A stretch of 64,000 nucleotides of DNA. It comes from Galeruca laticollis (taxonomy: Eukaryota > Arthropoda > Insecta > Coleoptera > Chrysomelidae). The translations under genes and the position numbers were made by a program. Below are positions 47,500 to 58,560 of this stretch, piece after piece. The first letter of the stretch is position 1, and each line of letters starts with the position of its first letter. The notes under the pieces were generated by a model. It was given only the letters and a program-made list of their open reading frames with translations, ran no database searches and was not told where the DNA came from. The stretch covers positions 41,788,811 through 41,852,810 of the forward strand of contig OY998180.1 of NCBI GenBank assembly GCA_963921935.1, written 5' to 3'.

Positions 47500-47560
47500 T
47501 ATTTCAGCCTTGAAAAAGAAAATAAAATTTTTTCGAAACGTTGGGTAGTAAATAAGAGTT
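47500..47560 (+). ncRNA. Hammerhead-like remnant in Penelope 3' region
   Basis: CTTGAAAAA-GAAAA-taaaa-tttttt-CGAAACGTTGGG at 47510-47545 occupies the same place relative to the 3' end as the better cores at 6413 and 58373, but CTGATGA is lost. Not expected to be active. Confidence 0.3.
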
Positions 47561-47640
47561 TAATTCAGCCCTACTTACGACGGAATCCCTAAGATATTGA
47601 GAGATTTTCGATTTATCTACCGTCAAGAATACCATTTTGC

Positions 47641-47644
<4 letters not shown>

Positions 47645-47699
<55 letters not shown>
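47645..47699. repeat. (TA)n microsatellite
   Basis: A TA run of about 55 bp between the Penelope 3' end and the palindrome. Confidence 0.95.
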
Positions 47700-47701
<2 letters not shown>

Positions 47702-47724
47702 GGAAAGGTTTCCGCGGTTAGAAT

Positions 47725-47820
47725 TATGAACAAACGAACTAGGTTCACGGGTTGAACCGCGTTGGAAATTTGAAATTTCAAATTTCCAACGCGGTTCAAC
47801 CCGTGAACCTAGTTCGTTTG

Positions 47821-47826
<6 letters not shown>
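47725..47826. repeat. Perfect 102-bp palindrome, no spacer
   Basis: Arms 47725-47775 and 47776-47826 are exact reverse complements with the dyad centre at tgaaa|tttca. The arm text contains gttcacgggttgaaccgcg. It is bracketed by two (TA)n tracts. Confidence 0.95.
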
Positions 47827-47864
<38 letters not shown>

Positions 47865-47866
47865 GA
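47827..47866. repeat. (TA)n microsatellite
   Basis: A TA run with one GTA step, directly at the right arm of the palindrome. Confidence 0.9.
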
Positions 47867-49261
47867 TGAGGATTTTTATACACATATATATTAACATAAC
47901 TTATTTACTATTTATTAAAAATTCCTGAATTCTCTTGTATTAAATAACATATTTGCTAACTATATAAAAATTCGTCATGTATCAAATATCTGTTTCTTTC
48001 AAATTATTTTGAATTTCATTTCAATTCCGACGAATTCTTTTGAAATTACTATTCAATTATTAGTGTTCATTTCCGTTGAATCTGAATCAGGTTTTTTAGT
48101 ATTTTCGATTCTGACGGTTCAATGAGTATTTCGTCTGTTTCTTTATCTTTGGTCAGATTTTCTTCAGTATTGTTGTGAGGATATTATTCACTGTTTTTAC
48201 TATCGGCATCTATAATTGATTTAGACATTTTTTTGTACAGTTTAGAAATATTCGTTAAAATGGTAGCTAATAAAGTACAAGATGGGAGAATCAATTTGAC
48301 TTATTTCACGAATACCATTCATCTTTATTAAATTGAATACAACTAAATGAAACTGCTTCAACTCCTCGCATTAATATTTTAATATATTCAAACTTCTTTG
48401 ATTATATTAAAATTTAAATCCTTTATTTTCAATAATTATCATTCTACATTATGATAGTAATCTTTGTTATTAGTTTATGTTCGACTTTTTCTAGATCTTT
48501 ATAATATTTTTCATGTTCTTACTTATTTGACATACTTCTTTATCATAAAATATTCTAAATAAATTATTCATTTATCATTTGATCATAGAATTTAATACAT
48601 TTCTACATGTCTATCTCCTTTTTAATTTTCTTTTAATAATAATATAAACTATCTTTTCTGCGCCATGAGTTTTTTTTATATCATCTTTAAATAATTTCCT
48701 ACAGTCCCGTTTCAATAAATTCCAGTTTCTTTCTCATTTGAATGAAATACTTCCATCTAAATATTTACATTAACTTTGGTACATAACATCATCTATTTCT
48801 CCCCCCTATCCAATTTAAACTCTAAAACGTATATACATCTAACCCATTTAAATTTACATTTTTTTTTAATTTGAATATTGATGATATTATATCTAATTCA
48901 GAATAATTTTTATATTATTTGTTAATAATAAATTTTCTATTAATACATCATGTCTATATCTTTCCCTTACCAAGCAATTCCTTTTTCGTTTTCTATATGT
49001 CGTTCCTATTCTCTTGTCAAACTGTTCAATTTGCTTTTCTTTTCCTGACCTACTTTTTATTCTCATCTCTCACCATTCGATTTTCTTTTCGTTTTCTACA
49101 CTTCTTTCTATTCTCTTCTCTTACCATTCGATTTTCCAATTCTCTTCTTAAATCTTCCTCTAGTTGTCTTATTCTATTTTCTATACTGAGTTCTTTCTCT
49201 TCTATTTTCTGTCATATTTGTGTTTCTTTGCTTCTTCTTTACTAACTTAATTATGGAGAAT
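47867..49261. other. AT-rich intergenic, pyrimidine-rich at 48955-49240
   Basis: The pyrimidine tract reads on the minus strand as Lys/Glu/Arg-rich coiled-coil-like wording (ENRIRQLEEDLRRELENR) with stops further on, and a ccattcgattttc unit is repeated in it. It could be a coding relic; no family is recognised. Confidence 0.35.
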
Positions 49262-50580
49262 GTTGAAAAAATAAAACTCTTCCACAAAGTTTGTACAGAA
49301 ATGGTTTTCCTCATAGAATAACTTCAAGCATAAATACTTTTGACTATGTTGAACGAAAGCTGAGAACTGGTTCTTTTCCAAGCGGTAAAAATCAAGTTCC
49401 TCGCTATAAGACCGCTCAGACATATGACAATTTAATACATATTTTGGCTTATCTCCAGGTAAATCCACATACTTCAATACGATTTCTTGAACAAGAATTA
49501 CAAATAAACTGTTTTAAAGATTAAAACTAGCTTTTCCGCTCTCCTGAGGCTGTATCATACTAACATCCCGACATGTTTCCAAAAATTACCAAATATGTGG
49601 TATATCTTGATTTATAGGATCCTTTGTATTCGCCCTGGTGAACTGAAAATCAATAGGATTCATCTGTGAGTCAGCTTGAACAATATCCTATCATATAATT
49701 GGTCATTTGTATACACTTCCGAGACAAACTGAAATTTATCCAAATATGACAAAAATGTCGTATTTCAAGTACTATAGCACCCGTTGCACTGGCTCTGGTG
49801 AGTTGAAAATCAATAGTGTTCAGCTGTGAGATATCCTGAAGAATATTCAATCCTGAAATTGGTGACTCGTTGCACTCCATAGGCTGTATCGTGCTAATAA
49901 GACATGTTACGAAAAGTGGCCGACGATAACGACTACGTCACCGACGACGACAAAGCACCCGTTGTACCGGCGTTAGTGTGCTGGAATCAATAGGGTTCAT
50001 CTTTGAGACGCCCCGAATTATATATCCAATCATAAAATTGGTCACTTGTATATACTCCGGAGGTTGTATCGTGCTAAAAATTCCTCCATTGCACTGGCTC
50101 TGATGAGTTGAAAATCAATAGAGTTCATCTGTGAGATGTCCTGAATAATATTCAATCATAAAATTGGTGACTTGTTTCACTCCGGAGGCTGTATCGTGCT
50201 AACAAGGCATGTTACAAAAAGTGGCCGTCGACGACATACACACAGGATTTTTTCAAAACCATTTTTTCGTGATTCTCTCGCTGAGAAACATACGAAACGT
50301 GTAGATCGACTCGAATCTCAAACGTCAGAATCACTCAATTACAATACTTCCCTTATATGTATACATTATTACATTTATAATACATAAGGTTAAATAAAAA
50401 CCATATCTATCGTCCATATAAAATTCAGTTAACATAAGGTTTAGTCCCTGCAGATCCTGAGAGGCGGTTAAATTTTATTGCTGAAATATCATTACAGAGT
50501 AATGATGACCCTTCTTTCTTAGAAAATATATTATGGTGTGATGAAAGTAGATTTCATAACTGTTTTTGATTTAATTAGTC
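49262..50580 (+). pseudogene. Tc1/mariner-like transposase relic split by tandem repeats
   Basis: The N-terminal half (49291-49524) reads YRNGFPHRITSS, VERKLRTGSFPSG and LAYLQVNPHTSIRFLEQEL, the helix-turn-helix wording of a group of insect mariner-like transposases. About 900 bp later the frame at 50455-50570 reads DPERRLNFIAEISLQ and FLENILWCDESRFHN, which corresponds to the second DDE catalytic block (DE.xFHN). Between them lies the tandem array at 49545-50235. Assignment is by recall of the family's wording. Confidence 0.5.
49545..50235. repeat. Tandem array of diverged 150-200-bp units
   Basis: tgaaaatcaatag begins at about 49645, 49805 and 50107, with a variant at 49989. Each unit also has a gctgtatcgtgctaa / ttacaaaaagtggcc block. 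There are about four units of unequal length. Confidence 0.7.
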
Positions 50581-50804
50581 AAACTTTGTCGACTGTAGTA
50601 GACGTATTCAACTATTCAAGTGATCTTAATTTGACAACGTTAATATCGAAATTAATAGTTTATTATGTACAAATTTGCAAATCAGTCGAACAAATTGGAC
50701 GGTATTTAGATCAGAAGGTAATCATGAACTTAATGATTTCTGAAAAACGTTACGTTTCGACTTTATGAGGTAACCAATAGTAGCGACTATTATATGTCTA
50801 CTCT
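50581..50804. other. Short AT-rich stretch, no gene supported
   Basis: An open frame of 76 codons starts at 50538 but overlaps the transposase relic and has no recognisable content. Confidence 0.3.
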
Positions 50805-51120
50805 GGTATTATTCGAATGATGACTAAGAAACGGTTTGTTTGACTTAGTGACTTAACTTCACGTAGATATGATGAGTTTCTACTTTGAATACACGTTCTT
50901 GACTTTAATACTAACTAAAAAACGGTATGGTTGACTTAGTAACTTAAGTTCACTTAGAAACGATGAGTTTCGATTTTGATTACATTTGCTTGACTTGAAT
51001 ACTAACTAAAAAACGGTATGTTTGACTTAGTAACTTCACCTCACTTAGAAACGATGAGTTACGACTTTCAGGACGCACTTGACTCGGATACTAACTAAGA
51101 AATGATATGTTTAACTTATG
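50805..51120. repeat. 91-bp tandem repeat, about 3.4 units
   Basis: acggtatg/tttgacttagt starts at 50831, 50922 and 51013, with a partial unit at 51102 (periods 91, 91, 89). Confidence 0.85.
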
Positions 51121-51215
51121 TTAGTTGTAACTCTCGGAGGGACGATATGTCCCTACTTGGGTGAGAGGTAAATCTCGAAGAGACGGTATGTCTCGACCTT
51201 GGTGTGAAACTGGGT
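51121..51215. repeat. ~46-bp unit, two copies
   Basis: ctcggagggacgatatgtccc and ctcgaagagacggtatgtctc are diverged copies of one unit, immediately after the 91-bp array. Confidence 0.7.
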
Positions 51216-54200
51216 AACTGGGCCACTGACTTTCTTCCGCTGGAAGGGGTCTTATATGTAAAAACTTCATGGGAGTATGTTTTCATGAATATTGGTGAGA
51301 CTAGAGAAATTCGCATTGACGATTGATGCTCATTGTTAATACGGCCGGTACCAATAATAAGAATCAACAATGGAATACATTCATTCAGTTTTCAATCGCT
51401 ATTGAAAAATATTTCAAAGCTATGACCGTCATATGGAAAATGTTTTAAAGCATAAACTACTATTGAGACTATTTCAAAGGTATAAAATGGTTTTATTAAA
51501 GGCAGACCGACACCTTTCTTTCCCTCAATGATTCCGCTTAGCATCAATGTATAAAATTTTTGAAAATGCTCCGAATTAGAGAGCGAAATGTCAAATAAAA
51601 ACATAAATTGATACAGAATTTACGATGAACTGGATGCCCAAGAAAAATGAAAAATAATTATATATATATATATATATACAGGGTGATTCATAACTATTGG
51701 GACATAGGCTAAGGGTAGATTGTTTGGACCAAAATATGGCGACAGGACCAAATATACCTCAATAAAATATTGCTGTGGAAAAAGATAAAGGGCGTTAAAA
51801 TTGAATTTTTTTTGTCATTTTTTGTTAATAATGTCTCTGTATATTTATCGATTGTTATCAAAATTGGCACAGAGGCATAATTTTATACAGGCAATATCAT
51901 TTTATGTATTATTTGACATTTTGTTACAGGGGGAGCCTCGTGAAGGATTTCTGATTATGAAATTGACTGGTAACTTCTTTTGACGAAACTTTTTAGTGAT
52001 TTTATTAAAAAATATGACATAAACAACATTTCTACGTAATATTGGTACTCTTGTTCAAACACGATATATTCATTCGTTTTCGAGAAAAACGCAATTGAAC
52101 AGTTCAGAGGAAGTGGATAATAATAAAACTTGTATCTTAAGGCTTTTATTTCGATGATAAACAATAATTAAAAACAATGTAACATAAAAATTGCAAACTC
52201 AAATTAAATGTTCTACGTGTAATATCTGTTTATCAAGTTTAAAATTCGTTGTGGATTACCACAGTTCAAAATGTATTTTCTGCAAAGTGACGAGTATCAA
52301 CATTTTAATTTCCATAATTTCAGATCTTGTCAGTCACATCAATGAATGCAACCTTACACTCCAGGGAAGAAAATCAATTAATCCACGATATTTCGAGTCA
52401 TATCAGAGGTTTCAAAATTCACTGATTTGCCAACATGAATTGGAGCAACTATTTTGCAACGTTTCTACTTCCTGTTTTCCTTTATGAAGCTTCAGAAAAA
52501 CAGCGTAAGAAACTTATTGACTGACCATTATATAGCTTCACTATTGCGAAACAGCTACTTTCAGTTTCTACCATATTATAAATAACTTTTGAAGGTTTAG
52601 TGATAGTTCCATCTGTCACATACCCCTTCATGCTATTCCAAAGTATAATAATCAGTTTTTACCATATTAGTCGTGTGTGGTGTGAAAATCAAAAAGCACC
52701 AAACTATGCGCTTCCGCAAGAGTTTCAAATTTGATATTTGAATTTTTCATTAAACAACATTTAGAGTTAACGGTAAGCAATAGTTAATATTATTCATTAT
52801 AATATAATAACTCTTTATCACTGCGCTGTGCTATACTGTTCAAGATATATGAAATCAAATGAAACTACACGAAATATATGAATGATCAGAATTCTGAGGG
52901 CTCCTACCATAACTTTTTAATTCAATGAGTTTATTCATTAAAATTTAAGTATCTCAACAGCCAGTGATTATTGGTACGGATACCAAATACACTATTGTTT
53001 AGTATATCAAAATGTATATTGTAACAATTTTTCATTTTAGTTCAATTTCGCATATCATTATGGTTACTGTTGATGTCGACTAACATAGCATCTTCACTTC
53101 ATTGGAATATTATGTATGGTGAAACAAGTGTTGTTACAATGTTCACATTTCATTTTGTAGATAAATGTGGTAAGAGTATAGTTTAGGTTGATTGCTTATA
53201 GATTTTAATTATATACGTAACTAGATCTCTTCAACCGTAAGGCTAGAACAATTAGCTTGTTTGGCTGTATTATTCACTTTTTCGTTTCCGCTGATGACCA
53301 AATTGAAGGAGACTCAAATGCTTTTAGTAGCCAGCTGATGGCAGAAATTGTGAATCTCCTTAATTATTGGGTGATGAGAATCAAGAATTTTCGAATTTTA
53401 TGTGAATGCTACAGTTCGCTGAAAATCGGAAAGAAGTTGACCTATCGATGTCTACCTCAGACAGAACAATTTCCACAGTATGAATATTTTGCAATTTTGT
53501 TATCTGTTAGTCACTAATTTATTGATTATCCTTTGACCTCAAAAGGAAAAAGGCTGAGAAGGAAAAAAATTAAATTAATTTCACTATTCACTAGGCACAG
53601 TATATGTATTAAGCTGTTTTTTGTAAAGCGAAATCACTGCTCATATAACATTTGTAGTGAAAGCGACAAAAACAATAATATATTTTCAGAAGTATCATTC
53701 TTTTCTCAGTTTGATGAGCTCATGTTATCTGGAAATATTTTCTAACTAACTTCAAAGTCTTCAAACAAAACAGAATAGATTTAAATGAACTTCGTCTTTG
53801 AACTGAGCTGGATCCATTAGAGCATAGTGCATTCTAATCTTAGTAATTGTGCTTTTGACGCCTTTTGCCGAATAAGGCTTATTCAGATTACTACTTCATA
53901 TGTAACGCTGTCTTTATTATTCGTGCTCCTTTGTTTTTATGACATGCTTTTTCATAATTACTCTCGAAATTCGCGTTTTAATAAAATTTTACGTCTCTAT
54001 GCTATTGCATAGCTGAGTGAAACTTGCGAATTTTGAAGAGGTATTTTTATCCTACACTGAAAATATACCGCGCAAAATTGCGATACACATGAGGTAACAA
54101 ATCATTTAATTTTGTTCTAGTGTATCTTTACAACCAATTTCCTTCAAATTCATCATGTCAAGTTTACTGCTACTTCCACCTATACGATTCCATTTTCATT

Positions 54201-54489
54201 GTAATCTACCATAGATTCGTCAATTAATTCTAATCTATTAATAGAAAAGTGTCGCTAAATAATTTTTAATCATAAATCATTACTCTACCTAAAGCAAAAT
54301 TTACTATGGTCCAGTTAAACACTTAATTCTAAAATTTCAATAAACCTATCATAATTAGGTGAATCAGTTCCAAAATTTCACCTTAACGCGCATAACAAAA
54401 TATGTTATAAATTTGCCAAAAAATTGGCAAATTCCACAAAATAAATAACAAATACTCAAATTTCGCAGTAGTTGTAGCAGAATATATCA
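51216..54489. other. Long AT-rich intergenic, no gene supported
   Basis: A (TA)n run at 51659-51676 leads into acagggtgattcataac, a wording often found at ends of arthropod mobile elements, but no inverted partner is seen. Open frames of 60-98 codons at 51801, 52191, 53257 and 53533 have no recognised motifs and no convincing starts or splice sites. The 52191 frame is Cys-rich (CSTCNIC) but is probably chance. Confidence 0.35.
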
Positions 54490-55890
54490 TGGTTCAGATG
54501 AAAAATTTTCCATCCTTCTCGCTCTCTTTCTATAGCTTCACAACCCTTAGTGGGCTTTGCTGCGAGCACGACCTGTTGCCATTTTGGTCCATCGTTTTGC
54601 CTCTGCAATCCTGTATTCCATGGGCATTTAGGTCTTTCAAGATATTATCCCTCCATCTGAGTCTGAGCCTGCCTAGCGGCCTCTTGCCTGTCGAATTCTC
54701 TTCCCATATTAGTTTAATGAGGCGTTCATTCTGAGCTCTCTGGACATGTCCAAGGCACCTAAGCATTGATTATGCTTGGCTTGTTATATATGCTTTCTAG
54801 TTCTTCGTTATCTCAAATTCGATATTGCCCAATTATCTCATCTACTATAGGCTCAGTGTTTTGCATTCCAAATGTTTTAATAGGTCTTCGTTTTAATTTG
54901 TCATGGTGCATGCTTCTGAGCAGTATGTTCACACAGGTCCAAATACGGATATGTAAATTCTGATTTTAGATGTTCTCGTTCGAGACAGCGCCTTTGATTT
55001 CAATAATTCTTGCAATGCATAGTAGCACTTTTTGAATTATTGCGCGAATTTCACTGCCTATATCATTATCATCTGATATGAAGATACTGAAAATCTTTTA
55101 CACACTCAAAATTGTATGTGACCATAGATACTGGTATATTCTACTCTATTCTGTCTCTGGCTGTTTTGCAGTTAACGTGCATATATTTCGTTTCTATTTG
55201 TTCTACCTTTAGTTTGAAGTTATTTTACATATTTGTATGTATTTATCTGTTCCTCTATCGTGTATATTTATTTCTGAACATTGTAAATTGTATATTTTCA
55301 GAGTTTCACATTGTCTATATTTTAACCGTTTACATTATAGCGCAAAAACTTTTGCATAAGGTGAACGTATAACATCACGAGTTTTCGTAAAGGTGGTTTA
55401 GCTGTAATTCCTTCCTACTCGACTTGTTAAATGGACTTAATAAACATATTACCACAGGAAGGGTTTTTTTATTGTTAATTTTTTACTTCCACAGTTTCAT
55501 GACATTAGTCACTGGCCCTTCGAAGCTTTTATTATTAATATAATCTCATATTTTGATAGTTCTCACTAGGTAATTCTAATCGCTACCAAATGTAGAGAGG
55601 TGATAATTATTCAACTTATTATTCTCATATAACCAGCGATCCTTACCTCCACCTTCTCCTACACTAACACTATGTTAAAGAGTAGTGGTGATAAACCATC
55701 GCCTTGTTTTAAACCATTAGTAATGGAGAACGTTTCTCTAATCTTGCTTGGTACACCTATACTTTCTATCATAAGCCAAACACTATTCTTTAAAATTATA
55801 TCGTATGTTTGGCGGAAATCTATAAATAACTGGTAATCGTCTTTATTAAATTCTCAATTCTGTACGAGTAATTGTCTGATTGTGAAGATT
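54490..55890 (-). pseudogene. LINE reverse transcriptase relic
   Basis: On the minus strand about 55850-55640 reads DDYQLFIDFRQTYD, GVPSKIRETF and GLKQGDGLSPLLFN, the palm-domain blocks of a non-LTR RT. About 54766-54580 reads CLGHVQRAQNERLIK and GRLRLRWRDNILKDL, the usual C-terminal block. The sequence between them is decayed, and the catalytic Ala-Asp-Asp block is not readable. The clade is not determined. Confidence 0.65.
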
Positions 55891-57377
55891 TAGTCTGAAG
55901 CCGCGCGGTTGTTTTCTAGGTTATCTTCAGCGGGATCATTCTGCTTCTCAGTACAATTGATAGAATTTGATAGCACCTTGTAAGTTATAGTTAACAAGCT
56001 GAACCCGGCAGAAGTTGTCCAGCCAAACATTGGTCACTGTTTCTATTTAAAGCTACTCACTAATCACTATTCCCTGTCACAAATTCTATCTGTTATTATT
56101 ATTGATGTATTATTCAATGTCCATTGACAGATGAAGCGTTTGAAGACAGTTTAATTACGTATCTATAAACAAATAGTGAGTACCCTTTGGCGCTTAAATT
56201 TACTATTTGTGATTATTGAAATTACTCACTAATTACTTTTTAGTCACAATTGCTTTTTGTTATGATCGAATTTAGCAATTACTTTATATACTGATACCGA
56301 TTTATCAACCCAACATATTGTTTTGAGTATAAATGTTTCTGAATTAAATGAATGAAGTATCGGCGATCGCGAATAGATTCCTGTTTTTCTCTTTGTTCTA
56401 ATTTTATTTTTTCTACAATATTGAACGGTTGTTGTCGAAATAATATTCCATTGTAACTACTGCCGGTAACTAACAAAAGGTTACTCCAAGAAATAAACCT
56501 AAGGTCGCAAGTCAGCGGATTGTGTTTCACGAGTAATTTCATTTTTTTATTACGCCAATGTAAAAATGGATTCTTTTCAAATAACTTTTACGACTGAGTA
56601 AGCTAACTAAAGAAATATTGGACTAGGTCACTCCCTAATATACAGAGTGTACGAAATGAACTCCGACGACCGAAAGAGTCAAAACCCCAGCCTAACATTT
56701 GACCTTCAAGCGTTTCTCTTGGGGTTCGTCAGAAAATTAACCGACCTAAAATTGTCTGTGTAGAAAATAACATAGGACAGCGAATTTGCTAACCTATCTT
56801 AATGATTGGTTATGTTGTAATTATGCTTTGTAATATAGATTTAATTTGTTTGTTACGTGGAATTCAGTTTGTTTATTCCTCTACCTTGTTCATTCCAATA
56901 GGTTTTTTCTTTGTGTACGTGAAGCTGGCCAAAAGACCCAGTCCTGGCGAGTTTTCTTTGTTTAAGCTCAGGCGATTCCCATGGAAACCCTCGCTGCTCG
57001 AGCCTGAGTCCACTCTCTCGTTTTTCTTTTGGAAGAATTTCTCGTTCTCCTTTGTGCCTGACGGCACTGGTGACAACGGCTGCCTATATTGAGAGAGGAA
57101 ACTGGCACAGAGTAATTATGAGGTTATTACAAGTGATGCCAGCGTTCATTACACTGTTGACACATACTGGGGTTGCAGGTCAGCAAGAACAATCATTTAT
57201 CGGACGCTAAATTCCTAGCCAAGAGTATATGCCAAAATCTTGCTACAGCAAAAAGGATACAGGGAAAACTGTGAAGCTGTACGGTCTGTAAGCAGAGACT
57301 GCTAGAGTCAGTAAAACGGCATACAGGAGGGAACCACGGACTATATAAAATCGGGAGAAATAGCTGGTACTCCTCCA
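55891..57377. other. Intergenic, nothing recognised
   Basis: AT-rich, with a GC-richer patch at 56920-57090 that is open on both strands for about 65 codons but without a recognisable product. tatacagagtgtac at 56639 resembles other repeat-end wording. Confidence 0.35.
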
Positions 57378-57659
57378 CCCCGAATTCAGAGAAAATGTAA
57401 TTATAAAAGCTAAAGATGCCCTTATACTCAACAACTATCCCACAAATTTGATAAATAAGATATTTAAAAAATGTTTACATATATTTTATAATCATAATAA
57501 TAAAAAAACTAAGATAGACAATAAAACAAACCAATTCCTCACTTTGCCATATATACCAAATTTATAAGAAAACCTAAAAAAGACATTTTCGCACCACAAC
57601 ATACATGTTGCTCATAAAGGGTACAACCTACTAAAAACCAATTACACCAATCTAAAAAG

Positions 57660-57960
57660 TTCAATCTCAAAAAAAAAGAGCAATATAGTCTATGAAATAC
57701 CATGTAAAAACTGTGAAGGGGTCTACATCGGACAAACAAGTCAGAATTTGAAAAACAGAATAAATAGTCACAAATATGACAAACGAAACAAAACGGCACT
57801 CACTATCCATGTTTCGAGAACACAAAAATTCTTCGAAGTGAAAACCACACAAAAAAACGCGAAGTTCTAGGAATGATAGAAATACAAAGAAAAACCAGTT
57901 CCGTAAATTTAAAGACTGACACAAAAAATCTTAGTAAAATTTATAATAACAATAAAAACT
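57660..57960 (+). pseudogene. Penelope-like GIY-YIG domain, broken
   Basis: SNIVYEIPCKNCEGVYIGQT, QNLKNRINSHKYDKRNKTAL and IHVSRTQKFFEV give the GIY/YIG pair, the Arg helix and the middle of the domain. It lacks the Cys/His block seen in the other copies. A stop near 57870 and frame breaks follow before the Glu-containing helix (IEIQRKTS). Confidence 0.8.
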
Positions 57961-58354
57961 TAGAAATATAGAGAAACACGTGGCACATTCCAAATATAAT
58001 AAATTTATCACCACTCCCTATATAAATATAAAATCCATTTATTACCACTCCCTATATAAATATAAAATCCATTTTAATACCAGTCAACACAAAAACGACA
58101 CATTAAAACCTCGTTACGGCTGCTTTCATTTTATAGAACAAATACTCGTATATTCCAATACAAATTTTCATCAATGAATGTCATATTTTTAAAATGTTCG
58201 TTTTGTTTGGGTGTGAGTTATATTCTGTTATGTGATACGTCCAAAAATATCCATAAAATATATTGAATAATCAAATGAACGTTCTGTCGAAGGTAAGATT
58301 TATTTGTTTTGTTTTGAAAAATTTTTTCTGTGACTTGTACCATTTCTTTTAGTT

Positions 58355-58415
58355 TTAACAAAAATTTTATTTCTGATGAAGGTCATGGAAAGACCGAAAC
58401 GTTAAATAAGAATGT
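58355..58415 (+). ncRNA. Hammerhead ribozyme-like motif in Penelope 3' region
   Basis: CTGATGA at 58373-58379, then A, stem II GGTC/GACC around atggaaa, then GAAA (58396-58399) and CGTT. The core is complete and stem II pairs perfectly over four bases. Position relative to the element end matches the other copies. Stem I cannot be settled by eye. Confidence 0.5.
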
Positions 58416-58476
58416 ATTAACTATTTATTTTAAATTGAGACATCTTAAATTTCTGTTGATATCATGAGTACATAAA

Positions 58477-58479
<3 letters not shown>

Positions 58480-58546
<67 letters not shown>

Positions 58547-58548
58547 GA
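58480..58548. repeat. (TA)n microsatellite
   Basis: A TA run of about 68 bp between the Penelope 3' end and the gypsy relic. Confidence 0.95.
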
Positions 58549-58560
58549 AGAAAATTTAGT

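Larger units (their letters stand above)
44232..47640 (+). mobile_element. Penelope-like fragment interrupted by piggyBac
   Basis: GIY-YIG coding sequence resumes across the piggyBac element at its TTAA target (44326-44329 / 46781-46784). The left flank reads TQHKSDIR and the right flank NKQSCALAEHS in one frame. The 3' region runs to a (TA)n tract at 47645. The first 29 bp at the left edge (44232-44260) are an inverted copy of 47580-47607 from the 3' end, so this insertion also has a small inverted 3'-end fragment on its left. Confidence 0.8.
57378..58480 (+). mobile_element. Penelope-like 3' end
   Basis: A region upstream of the endonuclease (AKDALILNNYPTNLINKIFKK), a GIY-YIG domain, a 3' untranslated region and a hammerhead-like core precede a (TA)n tract at 58480. 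The reverse transcriptase is missing, so it is 5'-truncated like the copies at 11.6-12.9 kb. Confidence 0.8.

Noticed and set aside
48955..49245. Lys/Glu-rich coiled-coil protein on the minus strand
   Set aside because: Stops interrupt it and it coincides with a pyrimidine-rich, internally repeated tract; kept only as a remark.
51676..51700. acagggtgattcataac as a transposon end
   Set aside because: The wording is typical of arthropod element ends, but no inverted partner or target duplication is found within reach.
51801..53745. Short frames at 51801, 52191, 53257 and 53533
   Set aside because: No motif, no credible start context, no consistent splice sites; expected lengths in AT-rich DNA with occasional GC patches.
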